This document shows positions 20,705 to 29,251 of a stretch of DNA of 64,000 nucleotides, in pieces. The stretch spans positions 1,022,001 to 1,086,000 of the forward strand of contig NZ_JAEKEL010000001.1 of the NCBI RefSeq assembly GCF_016651105.1. The letters run 5' to 3'. The DNA is from Pseudomonas sp. TH15 (GTDB lineage: Bacteria > Pseudomonadota > Gammaproteobacteria > Pseudomonadales > Pseudomonadaceae). Position 1 is the stretch's first letter, and every line of letters starts with the position of its first letter. The notes under the pieces were generated by a model. It was not told the DNA's origin. It worked only from the letters and a program-made list of their open reading frames with translations, and ran no database searches. A program made the translations under genes and the position numbers.

Positions 20705-22273
20705 TTAGTCTTCGAAACGGATCGGGCACTTATCCGCCCCTTCCAGCTTCCTCAACTCCTCCACCACCGGCGGCCGCGCGCCGCGCAAGGTCAGGCTGCG
20801 ATCCTGTTTGAGCAACCGCCGCGCTTCCTGGTGCAGCATTTCCACACCCGAATAGTCGATGAAATTGATGTGCTGCGCCTCGATCACCACCTTCGCGCCG
20901 TGCATCCGTTGCAGGCGCACTTGCAGGTAATGGCTGGCACCAAAGAAGATCGAGCCGCCGACCCGCAGGATGTCTTCATCCCCATCGCGCCAGTGCTGTA
21001 CCCGCGGTTGCGAGGTGCGTTTGAGGTAGAAGAACAGCGAAGCCAGCACCCCGGCGTAGATCGCCGTCTGCAATTCCAGCAGCAACGTGGCGACACAGGT
21101 CAGGGCCATGACCACGAATTCGGCGCGGCTGACTCGCAGCAACGCGCGAATGCCGCGATGGTCCACCAACCCCCAGGCGATCAACAGAATGCTGCCGGCC
21201 ATGGCCGGGATCGGAATGTGAGCGATCAGCCCGGCGCCGAAGATGGCGAACAGCGCCACCCACAACGCCGAGAACACCCCGGCCAGTGGCGAGCAGGCGC
21301 CGGCCTCGTAGCTCAGCCCCGAACGGGTGAAGGACCCGGCTGACAGCGAGCCGGAAAAAAACGCTCCGACAATGTTTGATAAACCCTGGGCGCGGACTTC
21401 CTGGTTGGCGTCGAGCAACTGCTGTGAGCGGGCCGACAAGGAGCGGGCAATTGAGAGACTCGTCACCAGTCCGAGCATGCCCACGGCGACGGCACTCGGC
21501 AGCAGGCGCAGCACCAGTTCCAGATCCAGCGGCAACGAACTGAAGGGCGGTAAGCGCCCGACAAACGCGCTGACCAATTTCACATGGCCGAACATCGCGG
21601 GCCAGAGCCACACCAGCACACCGCTCAGGATCAGGGTGATCAATAGCGTCGGCCAGCGGGGCAGCAACAGTTTCAAGACAATCCCGACAGCGACCGTGGC
21701 AAGGCCTAGCACCAGCGAAGGTTTATCCACAGCCCCGAGGTGCGTGATCAAAGTCACCAGGCTGTTGAGCGCTGTGGCCTGGTTGGGCAAGTCGAGCCCC
21801 AGCAGATTCGGCATCTGCCCGATGGCGATCACCACTGCCGCCCCGAGGGTAAAACCCAGTACCACCGAGTGCGAGACGAAATTCACCAGTGCGCCGAAAC
21901 GCAGCATCCCCAGTAGCCACTGGAAAATGCCGGCCAGGAGCGTAAGAAGCAGGATCAGCGTGATGTAGTCCTGTGACGCGGGCACGGCCAGAGGACTGAC
22001 GCTGGCGTATAGGACGATGGAAATAGCCGCTGTAGGACCGCAGATCAGGTGCCAGGACGAACCCCACAAACAGGCGATCAGCACCGGGATGATCGCGGCG
22101 TACAAGCCGTATTCCGGTGGGAGACCGGCGATCAACGCGTAGGCAATGGATTGCGGCAACGCGAGAATAGCGCCGCTGAGACCGACGATCAGGTCACGAC
22201 CGACGCTGGCGCGGGTCTGCCGTGGCAGCCAACTGAGAAACGGGAAGAGTGAATGGCGGCTGGGGAAGGCCAT
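20705..22273 (-). CDS. SulP family anion transporter with STAS domain
   Basis: A 522-residue inner-membrane transporter with about 10-12 hydrophobic segments and the SulP signature near the N-terminus (GLSGAILALPQSIAYALIAGL). The C-terminal STAS domain (about 410-515) includes INFIDYSGVEML. The family moves sulfate or other anions by proton or bicarbonate coupling. Its place beside a choline-binding protein and choline sulfatase suggests sulfate or choline sulfate as substrate, which is inference. A DnaA box lies at 21723-21731. Confidence 0.9.
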   Translation of the reverse strand: MAFPSRHSLFPFLSWLPRQTRASVGRDLIVGLSGAILALPQSIAYALIAGLPPEYGLYAAIIPVLIACLWGSSWHLICGPTAAISIVLYASVSPLAVPASQDYITLILLLTLLAGIFQWLLGMLRFGALVNFVSHSVVLGFTLGAAVVIAIGQMPNLLGLDLPNQATALNSLVTLITHLGAVDKPSLVLGLATVAVGIVLKLLLPRWPTLLITLILSGVLVWLWPAMFGHVKLVSAFVGRLPPFSSLPLDLELVLRLLPSAVAVGMLGLVTSLSIARSLSARSQQLLDANQEVRAQGLSNIVGAFFSGSLSAGSFTRSGLSYEAGACSPLAGVFSALWVALFAIFGAGLIAHIPIPAMAGSILLIAWGLVDHRGIRALLRVSRAEFVVMALTCVATLLLELQTAIYAGVLASLFFYLKRTSQPRVQHWRDGDEDILRVGGSIFFGASHYLQVRLQRMHGAKVVIEAQHINFIDYSGVEMLHQEARRLLKQDRSLTLRGARPPVVEELRKLEGADKCPIRFED

Positions 22274-22325
22274 GGGTCCTCTCGGTTGGGGTTTTCAGGC
22301 AAGCCTATCAGGACACAGCAATCAT

Positions 22326-22457
22326 TGTGGGAGGGGATTCATCCCCGTTCGGCTGCGCAGCAGTCGCAAAACCATCGCATTCGGTTTACCTGATACACCG
22401 TGAATACTGGATTTGGGGCCGCTGCGCAGCCCAACGGGGATAAATCCCCTCACCACA
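22326..22457. repeat. REP-like inverted repeat, family B (divergent copy)
   Basis: TGTGGGAGGGGATTCATCCC and GGGATAAATCCCCTCACCAC face each other around GCTGCGCAGC units, upstream of sulP and downstream of choX. Confidence 0.75.
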
Positions 22458-22483
22458 GGAAGTGGGTCAACTGTTGGTTATCG

Positions 22484-23404
22484 TTACAACTTGGCTTTGA
22501 CTGCGCCTAACGCATCCTGCCCGTCCACGGTCTTCACCCCGTCCAGCCATTTATCCAGCACCGCCGGATTCGCCTTGATCCACGCCTTCACTGCGTCCGC
22601 ATTGCTGACCTTCTTGTTCACCACTTCGGCCATGATGCTGTTTTCCATTTCCTGGGTGAAACTCAGGTTGGTCAGCAGCTTGCCAACGTTCGGGCAGGCC
22701 TGTGCATAACCTTTACGGGTCAGTGTATAAACCGCGCCGGTGTCGCCGAAGTATTTCTCGCCGCCCTTCAGGTAATGCATTTTCAGCTGCACGTTCATCG
22801 GGTGCGGCGTCCAGCCGAGGAAGGTCACGAACTTCTGTTTCTTCACCGCGCGGGACACTTCGGCCAGCATCGCCTGCTCGCTGGACTCGATCAGCTTCCA
22901 CTGGCCCAGCTCGAAGTCGTTCTTCTTGATGATGTCCTGCAGCGAAATATTCGCCGGAGCGCCGGAGCCGATGCCGTAGATCTTCTTGTCGAACTTATCG
23001 GCGTATTTGTTCAGGTCGGCAAAGTTATGCACACCCGCGTCCCAGACGTAATCCGGCACGGCCAATGTGAACTCGGTGCCGTCGAGATTCTTCGCCAATT
23101 GAGTCACGTCGCCGGTGGCGACGAACTTGTCATAAAAGCCCTGCTGCGCCGGCATCCAGTTACCCAAAAACACATCGACCTGGCCATCCTTCAGACCACC
23201 AAAGGTGATCGGCACCGCCAGTGTGTCGACCTTGGCCTTGTAGCCCATGCCGTCCAGCAGAAACCCGGTGATGGCGTTGGTCGCGGCGATGTCGCTCCAG
23301 CCAGGGTCGGCCATTTTCACCGTCTCGCAGCTCTGATCGGCGTAAACCGATGCACTGCCCAGAGCCAGAAGCCCGACCGTCAGTACTGTGGATAACCTTT
23401 GCAT
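22484..23404 (-). CDS. choX: choline ABC transporter substrate-binding protein
   Basis: A 306-residue periplasmic protein of the OpuAC / ChoX-ProX type, with a signal peptide (1-22, ending VYA). It has the family start ETVKMADPGWSDIAATNAI and DVFLGNWMPAQQGFY, in which the aromatic residues form the quaternary-amine cage. The ATG at 23404 is chosen because a signal peptide follows directly. No permease or ATPase gene is adjacent, so it probably serves a transporter encoded elsewhere. It is 16 bases downstream of betC, giving a betC-choX operon. Confidence 0.9.
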   Translation of the reverse strand: MQRLSTVLTVGLLALGSASVYADQSCETVKMADPGWSDIAATNAITGFLLDGMGYKAKVDTLAVPITFGGLKDGQVDVFLGNWMPAQQGFYDKFVATGDVTQLAKNLDGTEFTLAVPDYVWDAGVHNFADLNKYADKFDKKIYGIGSGAPANISLQDIIKKNDFELGQWKLIESSEQAMLAEVSRAVKKQKFVTFLGWTPHPMNVQLKMHYLKGGEKYFGDTGAVYTLTRKGYAQACPNVGKLLTNLSFTQEMENSIMAEVVNKKVSNADAVKAWIKANPAVLDKWLDGVKTVDGQDALGAVKAKL

Positions 23405-23420
23405 GGACTTCCCCTTCACA

Positions 23421-24935
23421 TTATTGGTTTTGGCAGGGTTGTGGATAACGTGCTTTGCGCTCCAGATCATCAAGGTCGATGTGGTTGCGCATGTATTGCT
23501 GACTGGCGTCCACCAGCGGCTGGTGATCCCAGCTCTTCAGCTTGCCGATGGTCAGGGCGTCGGCGACGAAACGCCGACGTCGCTGGCTCGCGAGCACCTG
23601 TTGGTGGATCGCCGGAATGTCCCATTTGGCCCGCGCTTCGGCGAGAAAATCTTCGAACAGTGGCCGATGTTGCGGCGACTGGCTGAGTTCTTCTTGTTCA
23701 CGCGGGTCGTTGTGTACGTCGAAGAGTAGGCAAGGGTCGTCTTCGCTGTAGATGAATTTGTAGGCGCCGCGCCGAATCATCATCAACGGGCTGATAGTGC
23801 CTTCGGCCATGTATTCGCCGAACACTTCATCGTGACCGCCCTGCCCTTGCAGGTGCGAAACCAGTGAGCGGCCGTCCAGCGGCAGGCCCGGCTCCAGTGA
23901 GCCACCGGCCAGTTCGACAAAGGTTGGCAGCAGATCCGCGGTAGAGACTGCCGCACTGACCCGGCCCGCTCCGAATTGTCCCGGAGCACTTATCAACAGG
24001 GGGACACGGGCAGCCATTTCAAACCAGTGCATTTTGTACCAGAGGCCACGCTCACCGAGCATGTCGCCGTGGTCGCCGGAGAAGACGATGATGGTGTCAT
24101 CGATCAGTCCGGTTTCCTCGAGTGTTTCCAGGAGTTTGCCGACGTTGCTGTCGATATAGCTGCACGCACCGAAGTACGCCCGGCGCGCATCGCGAATCTT
24201 ATCCACAGGCAGAGGCTTGTCCCACAGGTCGTAAACCTTGAGCAAACGTTGGGAGTGTGGATCGAGTGCAGTCTGGGCCGGCGTCTGTGGCAGCGGGATG
24301 TCGGCGTCGTCGTACATATCCCAAAAAGCCTTGGGAATCGTGTACGGGTCATGTGGGTGAGTCATCGAGACGGTCAGGCAGAACGGCTGATCGCCATCCT
24401 CGCGAATGTGATCGAACAGATATTGCTGGGCCTTGAACACCACTTCTTCGTCGAAATCGAGCTGATTGGTTCGCACGCAGGGCCCGGCTTGCAGCACTGA
24501 AGACATGTTGTGATACCAGGTCGGACGCACGTCCGGTTCGTCCCAGTTCACTGACCAGCCGTAGTCGGCCGGGTAAATGTCGCTGGTCAGGCGTTCTTCA
24601 TAGCCGTGGAGTTGGTCCGGGCCACAGAAGTGCATCTTGCCCGACAGCGCGGTGCGGTAGCCGAGGCGACGCAGGTAGTGGGCATAAGTCGGTACGTCTG
24701 CGGGGAAATCGGCCGCGTTGTCGTAGGCGCCGATCTTGCTCGGCAACTGACCGCTGACCAAGGTAAAGCGCGACGGCGCGCAGAGTGGGCTGTTGCAATA
24801 CGCGGCGTCGAACACCACGCCTTCGGCGGCGAGGCGGCTGAGATTCGGGAGTTTGATTGGCGAAGGGCCGTAGAACGGCAACATTGGCGCGGCCATCTGA
24901 TCGGCCATGATGAAAAGAATATTCTTGCGCTTCAT
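23421..24935 (-). CDS. betC: choline-sulfatase
   Basis: A 504-residue sulfatase hydrolysing choline-O-sulfate to choline and sulfate, which feeds glycine betaine synthesis and sulfur supply. The N-terminus has the metal site (ILFIMADQM) and the catalytic cysteine C52 in CAPSR, which is converted to formylglycine. The SGDHGDMLGERGLWYK motif is typical of BetC. The ATG at 24935 gives the family start. Divergent from its LysR regulator. DnaA boxes lie at 23440-23448 and 24199-24207. Confidence 0.95.
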   Translation of the reverse strand: MKRKNILFIMADQMAAPMLPFYGPSPIKLPNLSRLAAEGVVFDAAYCNSPLCAPSRFTLVSGQLPSKIGAYDNAADFPADVPTYAHYLRRLGYRTALSGKMHFCGPDQLHGYEERLTSDIYPADYGWSVNWDEPDVRPTWYHNMSSVLQAGPCVRTNQLDFDEEVVFKAQQYLFDHIREDGDQPFCLTVSMTHPHDPYTIPKAFWDMYDDADIPLPQTPAQTALDPHSQRLLKVYDLWDKPLPVDKIRDARRAYFGACSYIDSNVGKLLETLEETGLIDDTIIVFSGDHGDMLGERGLWYKMHWFEMAARVPLLISAPGQFGAGRVSAAVSTADLLPTFVELAGGSLEPGLPLDGRSLVSHLQGQGGHDEVFGEYMAEGTISPLMMIRRGAYKFIYSEDDPCLLFDVHNDPREQEELSQSPQHRPLFEDFLAEARAKWDIPAIHQQVLASQRRRRFVADALTIGKLKSWDHQPLVDASQQYMRNHIDLDDLERKARYPQPCQNQ

Positions 24936-24995
24936 GTGATCGCGGCATTCCATAGTGAATATTTATGCGAGAGTGCTGCGATCGAGCATGTAGTC

Positions 24996-25020
24996 CATGC
25001 CTTTTGCGGTAAAGCCCATG
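24996..25020. promoter_or_regulatory. dyad between betC and its regulator gene, candidate LysR-type binding site
   Basis: CATG..CTTTTGCGGTAAAG..CATG forms an interrupted palindrome with inner arms CTTT (25001-25004) and AAAG (25011-25014). This fits the T-N11-A plan of LysR operators and lies in the 114-base divergent region. Confidence 0.4.
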
Positions 25021-25049
25021 CACGGCAATGACTAGGATAAGCACAGCTT

Positions 25050-26000
25050 ATGTATGACGCCCTTGGTGATTTGTCTCTCGACTTGCTGCGTGCCTTCGAG
25101 GCGGCGGCCCGTCAGCGCAGCTTTACCGCGGCGGCGGTGGAGCTTGGCACCACGCAACCGGCGATCAGTCAGCAGATCAAACGGCTGGAAGAACAGCTCA
25201 CTACGCGCCTGTTTGATCGCATCTATCGTGGTATCGAGCTGACGGAGGCGGGGGCGATTCTTTTCGAGCAAGTTCAGCTCGGTTTACAGAATATCGACGC
25301 AGGATTGACTGCGATCAGCGCACAGCAGTCCCACGAAGTGCTGCAAGTCGCCACCGATTTCGCCTTCGCCGCCTATTGGTTGATGCCACGCCTGCACCGT
25401 TTTCACGAAGCCAATCCCCAAGTCGATGTCAGCCTGGTCACCAGCGAACGCAATCACAACATGTTGCGTACCGATATCGACGTGGCGGTGCTGTTCGGTG
25501 ACGGGCGCTTCAAGCAAGGCGAAAGCCATTGGTTGTTCAGCGAGGAAGTGTTCCCGGTGTGCAGCCCGCTGTTGTTGAAGGACCGTCCCCTGCCCTTGCC
25601 GGTCCAGTCGTTGCTCGATTTTCCACTGCTGCATCTGCGTGGGGAAAACAGCAGCAACTGGTTCGACTGGAGCGGAGTGTTCCGAGAGTTGGGGATAACC
25701 TCGGCGCCGGCACCGGGACAGCTGCGTTTCGACAATTACACGTTGTTGATCCAGGCGGCGATTGGCGGCCAGGGCGTGGCCATCGGTTGGCGGCACCTTG
25801 TGGATAACTTATTGGCCCAGGGTTTGTTGTGTCGGCCGATTGCCGACACGGTGATTTCACGGCTGGGTTATTACGTTGTCTTGCCTCAGCGCAAACGTCG
25901 TGGTGTGTTGATTAAACAGTTTGTGGATTGGTTGATGGCAGAACAGGCCACCAGTGCGCAATCGTTGACTGGTTTGCCGTTTCCTTCGATTGCGGTGTGA
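25050..26000 (+). CDS. LysR family regulator of choline sulfatase
   Basis: A 316-residue LysR-type regulator. The N-terminal winged helix (8-66) reads LDLLRAFEAAARQRSFTAAA with TTQPAISQQIKRLEEQL; the effector domain starts near residue 95. The position divergent from betC, and conservation of this arrangement (PA0032 by position), point to control of betC by choline or choline sulfate. The effector is inferred, not seen. A DnaA box lies at 25799-25807. Confidence 0.92.
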   Translation: MYDALGDLSLDLLRAFEAAARQRSFTAAAVELGTTQPAISQQIKRLEEQLTTRLFDRIYRGIELTEAGAILFEQVQLGLQNIDAGLTAISAQQSHEVLQVATDFAFAAYWLMPRLHRFHEANPQVDVSLVTSERNHNMLRTDIDVAVLFGDGRFKQGESHWLFSEEVFPVCSPLLLKDRPLPLPVQSLLDFPLLHLRGENSSNWFDWSGVFRELGITSAPAPGQLRFDNYTLLIQAAIGGQGVAIGWRHLVDNLLAQGLLCRPIADTVISRLGYYVVLPQRKRRGVLIKQFVDWLMAEQATSAQSLTGLPFPSIAV

Positions 26001-26005
26001 AAGCG

Positions 26006-26048
26006 CAAAGATCGCACCTGTAGGAGCTGCCGAAGGCTGCGATCTTTA
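26006..26048. repeat. REP-like repeat, family A, forming a hairpin
   Basis: AAAGATCGCA and TGCGATCTTT flank TGTAGGAGCTGCCGAAGG between the convergent LysR regulator and Rossmann-protein genes. It ends with TTT and could terminate transcription. Confidence 0.75.
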
Positions 26049-26711
26049 CGGTTCTGAAGCCGCCACAAAACTCACATGTTCACCGACATGCAGGTTCAAC
26101 CGCAGCTCATCAGCGATCCCGACCGCCACACGATTTAGCCGTCGCAATGGCTCGGCCAGACCCGGCTCAAGGCTGCTGCTGACCTGACTGAAATGCTCGA
26201 TGGTCAGCCCGGCCACCCCGTGCGGCACATCCACCAACGTCCAGTGCAGATCGCTGCCTTGCAGGGCTTCGAGGATTTCTTCGGCGGCATGGCGCTGAAG
26301 GTCATCCTCCACCCCCGGCTCGTCCAATTCCTCAAAATGCCCCACCACAAACAAACGGCCAATGCTGGCGGCCTGCAGACCGTCGATCAATGCATCCACT
26401 GCCAGCACCTGCTCGACCGGGCCGGGCACGATGGTTTTCTCCACGTGTTCGCTGCTGATCGGCAGCCCTGGCGCGTCTAGTAGACAGATCACCGCCGAAC
26501 AACCGGCCACGCTTTGTTTCACTCGTTGGGCGTCGAACAGGTCGCCATTCTTGGTGCGCAGTCCGGGTCGAGGCGCCAGCGCCGTCAGGTCATCGAGAAT
26601 CGCGATCACTTCATGCTGGCGCCGCAGCATTTCAGCCATCAGCGCACTGCCCAGGCTACTCATGGCACCATAGAGCACCACTTTCACCACCGGGGTTTCG
26701 GCATTTTTCAT
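26046..26711 (-). CDS. NAD(P)-binding Rossmann protein (NmrA/SDR-like)
   Basis: A 221-residue atypical short-chain dehydrogenase-like protein. The nucleotide-binding loop VVLYGAMSSLGSALMAEML is at about 10-28, and the DLFDAQRVKQSVAGCSAVI segment is typical of the NmrA/NAD(P)H-binding family. It has no clear YxxxK catalytic pair, so it may be a sensor or chaperone-like member and not an enzyme. The ATG at 26711 has AAGGAA upstream. Substrate unknown. Confidence 0.75.
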   Translation of the reverse strand: MKNAETPVVKVVLYGAMSSLGSALMAEMLRRQHEVIAILDDLTALAPRPGLRTKNGDLFDAQRVKQSVAGCSAVICLLDAPGLPISSEHVEKTIVPGPVEQVLAVDALIDGLQAASIGRLFVVGHFEELDEPGVEDDLQRHAAEEILEALQGSDLHWTLVDVPHGVAGLTIEHFSQVSSSLEPGLAEPLRRLNRVAVGIADELRLNLHVGEHVSFVAASEP

Positions 26712-26795
26712 GGCTGAGTTCCTTGTTTCCCACATATATAGCGTGTGACCTGTAGGAAATGGTGAGGGTTCGACCGGATTTCAGGAGAGGTTCAG

Positions 26796-27152
26796 ATGCA
26801 CAAGGATCACGTCCAACAGGCTCATGCCCAGCAGATCACGGGCTACCACGCTCACGTTTATTTCGACGCCAGCACCATCGATCAGGCACGGGCCTTGTGT
26901 GAGCAAGCGGCGCAATTGTTCCCATTGAAGATGGGCCGCATGCACGAGCGCCCGGTCGGTCCGCACCCGGACTGGAGCTGCCAACTGGCGTTTGGGCCGC
27001 AGCTTATCGGCGATGTGCTTCCGTGGCTGGTGCTCAATCGCAACGGCTTGGTGGTGTTCCTGCACCCGGACACTGGCGATGACTTGCTCGATCATACGGA
27101 GCACGCCGTCTGGATGGGTGCCATCCGCCCATTGGACCTGTCTATTTTCTGA
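26796..27152 (+). CDS. DOPA 4,5-dioxygenase family protein
   Basis: A 118-residue small protein with the family pattern GYHAHVYFDA near the start, then RPVGPHPDWSCQLAF and FLHPDTGDDLLDHTEHAVW. The conserved histidines (H18, H20, and those in GPHP, LHP and DHTEHA) fit a metal centre. Fungal and plant members open the aromatic ring of DOPA; bacterial roles are little known. Its stop directly abuts the stop of the convergent GFA gene. Confidence 0.85.
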   Translation: MHKDHVQQAHAQQITGYHAHVYFDASTIDQARALCEQAAQLFPLKMGRMHERPVGPHPDWSCQLAFGPQLIGDVLPWLVLNRNGLVVFLHPDTGDDLLDHTEHAVWMGAIRPLDLSIF

Positions 27153-27554
27153 TCAGATCGTTTCTTCTGCTTCGCCGGGCAAGTGCTCATCCAGGTGCAG
27201 CCAGGGCAGGCGGCTGTCGGTCCAGATGTGCCGGTCGGCTGGAGCCCGCTCTGGATGATCGAGGGTGGCGATGGTCAGGTCGATGCTCTCGGGGCTGAGC
27301 AGCGTCAGTAGCGCCACCTGCGCCCCACAGGTCGGGCAGAAAAATCGCGCGCAGCTTTCAGAAGAGTCGTACCGAGTCGGTGTCCCGGCCAGCCATTCAA
27401 AGGTCGAGGCGGGCACGGTGATCCAGGTGGTCACGATTCCGCCGCTGACTCGCCGGCAAATCGAACAATGGCAGTGGGCGATGTCGTGCAGCGACCCACG
27501 AAACTGATAGCGCAGATGTCCGCAATGGCAGCCGCCGGTATGAATGTCGTCCAT
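27153..27554 (-). CDS. GFA family (glutathione-dependent formaldehyde-activating enzyme-like) protein
   Basis: A 133-residue zinc protein with the GFA cysteine pattern: GGCHCGHLRYQF, CHCSICRRVSG and FCPTCGAQ. It is shorter than the S-hydroxymethylglutathione synthase proper, and this broad family includes many members of unknown substrate. The ATG at 27554 has AGGAAG at good spacing and gives a start matching the family; a longer frame upstream has no support. Confidence 0.88.
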   Translation of the reverse strand: MDDIHTGGCHCGHLRYQFRGSLHDIAHCHCSICRRVSGGIVTTWITVPASTFEWLAGTPTRYDSSESCARFFCPTCGAQVALLTLLSPESIDLTIATLDHPERAPADRHIWTDSRLPWLHLDEHLPGEAEETI

Positions 27555-27873
27555 GTTTTTACTTCCTGTGCAGTGTTTTCTGACGTTAAGCCCATCCGAC
27601 GACCGGTTGCCCATCTGGACAATGCTTTCGGCAGCGAAAGCTGGCTGAAAGCTTTCCCCATTAGGATCGCCCCCCACTACCGGCAAGAGACCGGTTGGCC
27701 ACGCGTGTGTTTTATCGCTCGCATGGCCCAATTAACAACAACAATGGTGATTCTGATGTCCTTTGCTACCCGCCCTTTCGCTGCAACTCCGCCCGTACGC
27801 CTCGTGCTTCCTGTTCTGCGCTGACCCACCCGGTTCGCCCATTCCCTAGCCGCGCTACGCCTGGAGTATTCCC
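27555..27873. other. divergent intergenic region between the GFA gene and citM, with a candidate leader peptide
   Basis: The 319 bases hold the promoters of both genes. A short + strand frame, ATG at 27744 or 27756 to a TGA at 27822-27824, encodes 26 or 22 residues with four prolines, including PP, and two VLPV/VRLV stretches. It ends 49 bases before citM. The ribosome binding site is weak. Its role as a leader is a guess. Confidence 0.4.
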
Positions 27874-29181
27874 ATGCTGACTTTCCTTGGCTTTGCCATG
27901 GTCATCACGTTCATGTTCCTGATCATGACCAAGCGCCTTTCCGCGCTGATCGCCCTGATCATTATTCCGATCATCTTCGCCCTGTTCGGTGGCTTTGCGC
28001 CGAAGATCGGCCCGATGATGCTCGAAGGCATCACCAAGCTTGCGCCGACCGGCGTGATGCTGATGTTCGCCATTCTGTACTTCGCCCTGATGATCGACTC
28101 CGGCCTGTTTGACCCGGCCGTGCGCAAGATCCTCAAACTGGTCAAGGGCGACCCGTTGAAAGTTTCGGTCGGCACCGCCGTTCTGGCGCTCGTTGTTTCC
28201 CTCGATGGTGACGGCGCGACCACTTATATGATTTGCGTGGCCGCTATGCTGCCGCTCTACAGCCGCATTGGCATGAGCCCGCGAATCATGGCCGGCCTGA
28301 TCATCCTCGCCGGCGGCGTGATGAACATGACCCCGTGGGGTGGCCCGACCGCCCGTGCCGCGAGCGCGCTGCATGTGGACCCATCCGACATCTTCGTGCC
28401 GATGATTCCGGCGATGCTGGCCGGTGTGGTGGCGATCCTGGCGATTGCTTACTTCTACGGCAAACGCGAGCGTGCTCGCCTGGGTGAACTGCACCTGGCC
28501 GGCGATGACGTGGACCACAGCGAAATCAGCGTTTCCCAGTACCCGGACGCCCGTCGTCCGAAGCTGATCTGGTTCAACGGCGCCCTGACCGTTGCCCTGA
28601 TGTGCACCCTGATCGCTGGCCTGTTGCCGCTGCCGGTGCTGTTCATGGTGGCGTTCAGTATCGCGATGATCGTCAACTACCCGTGCCTGCAACAACAGAA
28701 GGACCGCGTTGCGGCCCACGCCGGCAGTGTGCTGGCGGTGGTCGGGCTGATTTTTGCCGCGGGTATCTTCACCGGTATTTTGACCGGAACCGGCATGGTC
28801 GATGCTATGTCGAAAAGCCTGTTGGCGGTGATCCCGGATTTCCTCGGCCCGTACCTGGCGGTGATCACGGCGCTGGTGAGCATGCCGTTCACGTTCTTCA
28901 TGTCGAACGACGCGTTTTATTACGGCGTGTTGCCAGTGTTGGCCGAAGCCGCCAGTCATTACGGCATCACTGCGGTGGAAATGGCGCGTGCCTCGATCGT
29001 TGGTCAGCCCGTCCACTTGCTCAGCCCACTGGTACCGTCTACATATTTGCTGGTAGCACTGGCCGGGATCGAGTTCGGTGACCATCAACGTTTTACCCTG
29101 AAGTGGGCAGTACTAGTCTGCCTGTGCATACTGGTCGCCGCCTTGCTGTTGGGGACTTTCCCGCTGTTCAGCACTTTGTAA
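27874..29181 (+). CDS. CitMHS family metal-citrate/proton symporter
   Basis: A 435-residue membrane transporter with about 11-12 hydrophobic segments. It matches the CitM/CitH group, which takes up citrate complexed with Mg2+ or Ca2+ together with protons. Family features are the N-terminal FLGFAMVITFMFLIMTKRLSA and the conserved SLDGDGATTYMICVAAMLPLY and MNMTPWGGPTARAASAL regions. Which metal is carried cannot be read from sequence. Confidence 0.92.
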   Translation: MLTFLGFAMVITFMFLIMTKRLSALIALIIIPIIFALFGGFAPKIGPMMLEGITKLAPTGVMLMFAILYFALMIDSGLFDPAVRKILKLVKGDPLKVSVGTAVLALVVSLDGDGATTYMICVAAMLPLYSRIGMSPRIMAGLIILAGGVMNMTPWGGPTARAASALHVDPSDIFVPMIPAMLAGVVAILAIAYFYGKRERARLGELHLAGDDVDHSEISVSQYPDARRPKLIWFNGALTVALMCTLIAGLLPLPVLFMVAFSIAMIVNYPCLQQQKDRVAAHAGSVLAVVGLIFAAGIFTGILTGTGMVDAMSKSLLAVIPDFLGPYLAVITALVSMPFTFFMSNDAFYYGVLPVLAEAASHYGITAVEMARASIVGQPVHLLSPLVPSTYLLVALAGIEFGDHQRFTLKWAVLVCLCILVAALLLGTFPLFSTL

Positions 29182-29194
29182 CGGCATCAACTCA

Positions 29195-29225
29195 CCACGC
29201 CGCCAGCTTACTGCTGGCGTCGTGG
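29195..29225 (+). terminator. hairpin between citM and terC
   Basis: CCACGCCGCCAGC pairs with GCTGGCGTCGTGG around TTACT, followed by TTTAA. The T run is short, so it may only weaken read-through into terC. Confidence 0.6.
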
Positions 29226-29251
29226 TTTAACACTCGCTCAAAGGAATACAC

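Noticed and set aside
29182..29251. A yybP-ykoY (Mn2+) riboswitch before terC
   Set aside because: The gap is only 70 bases and is mostly a terminator-like hairpin; the conserved riboswitch core does not fit.
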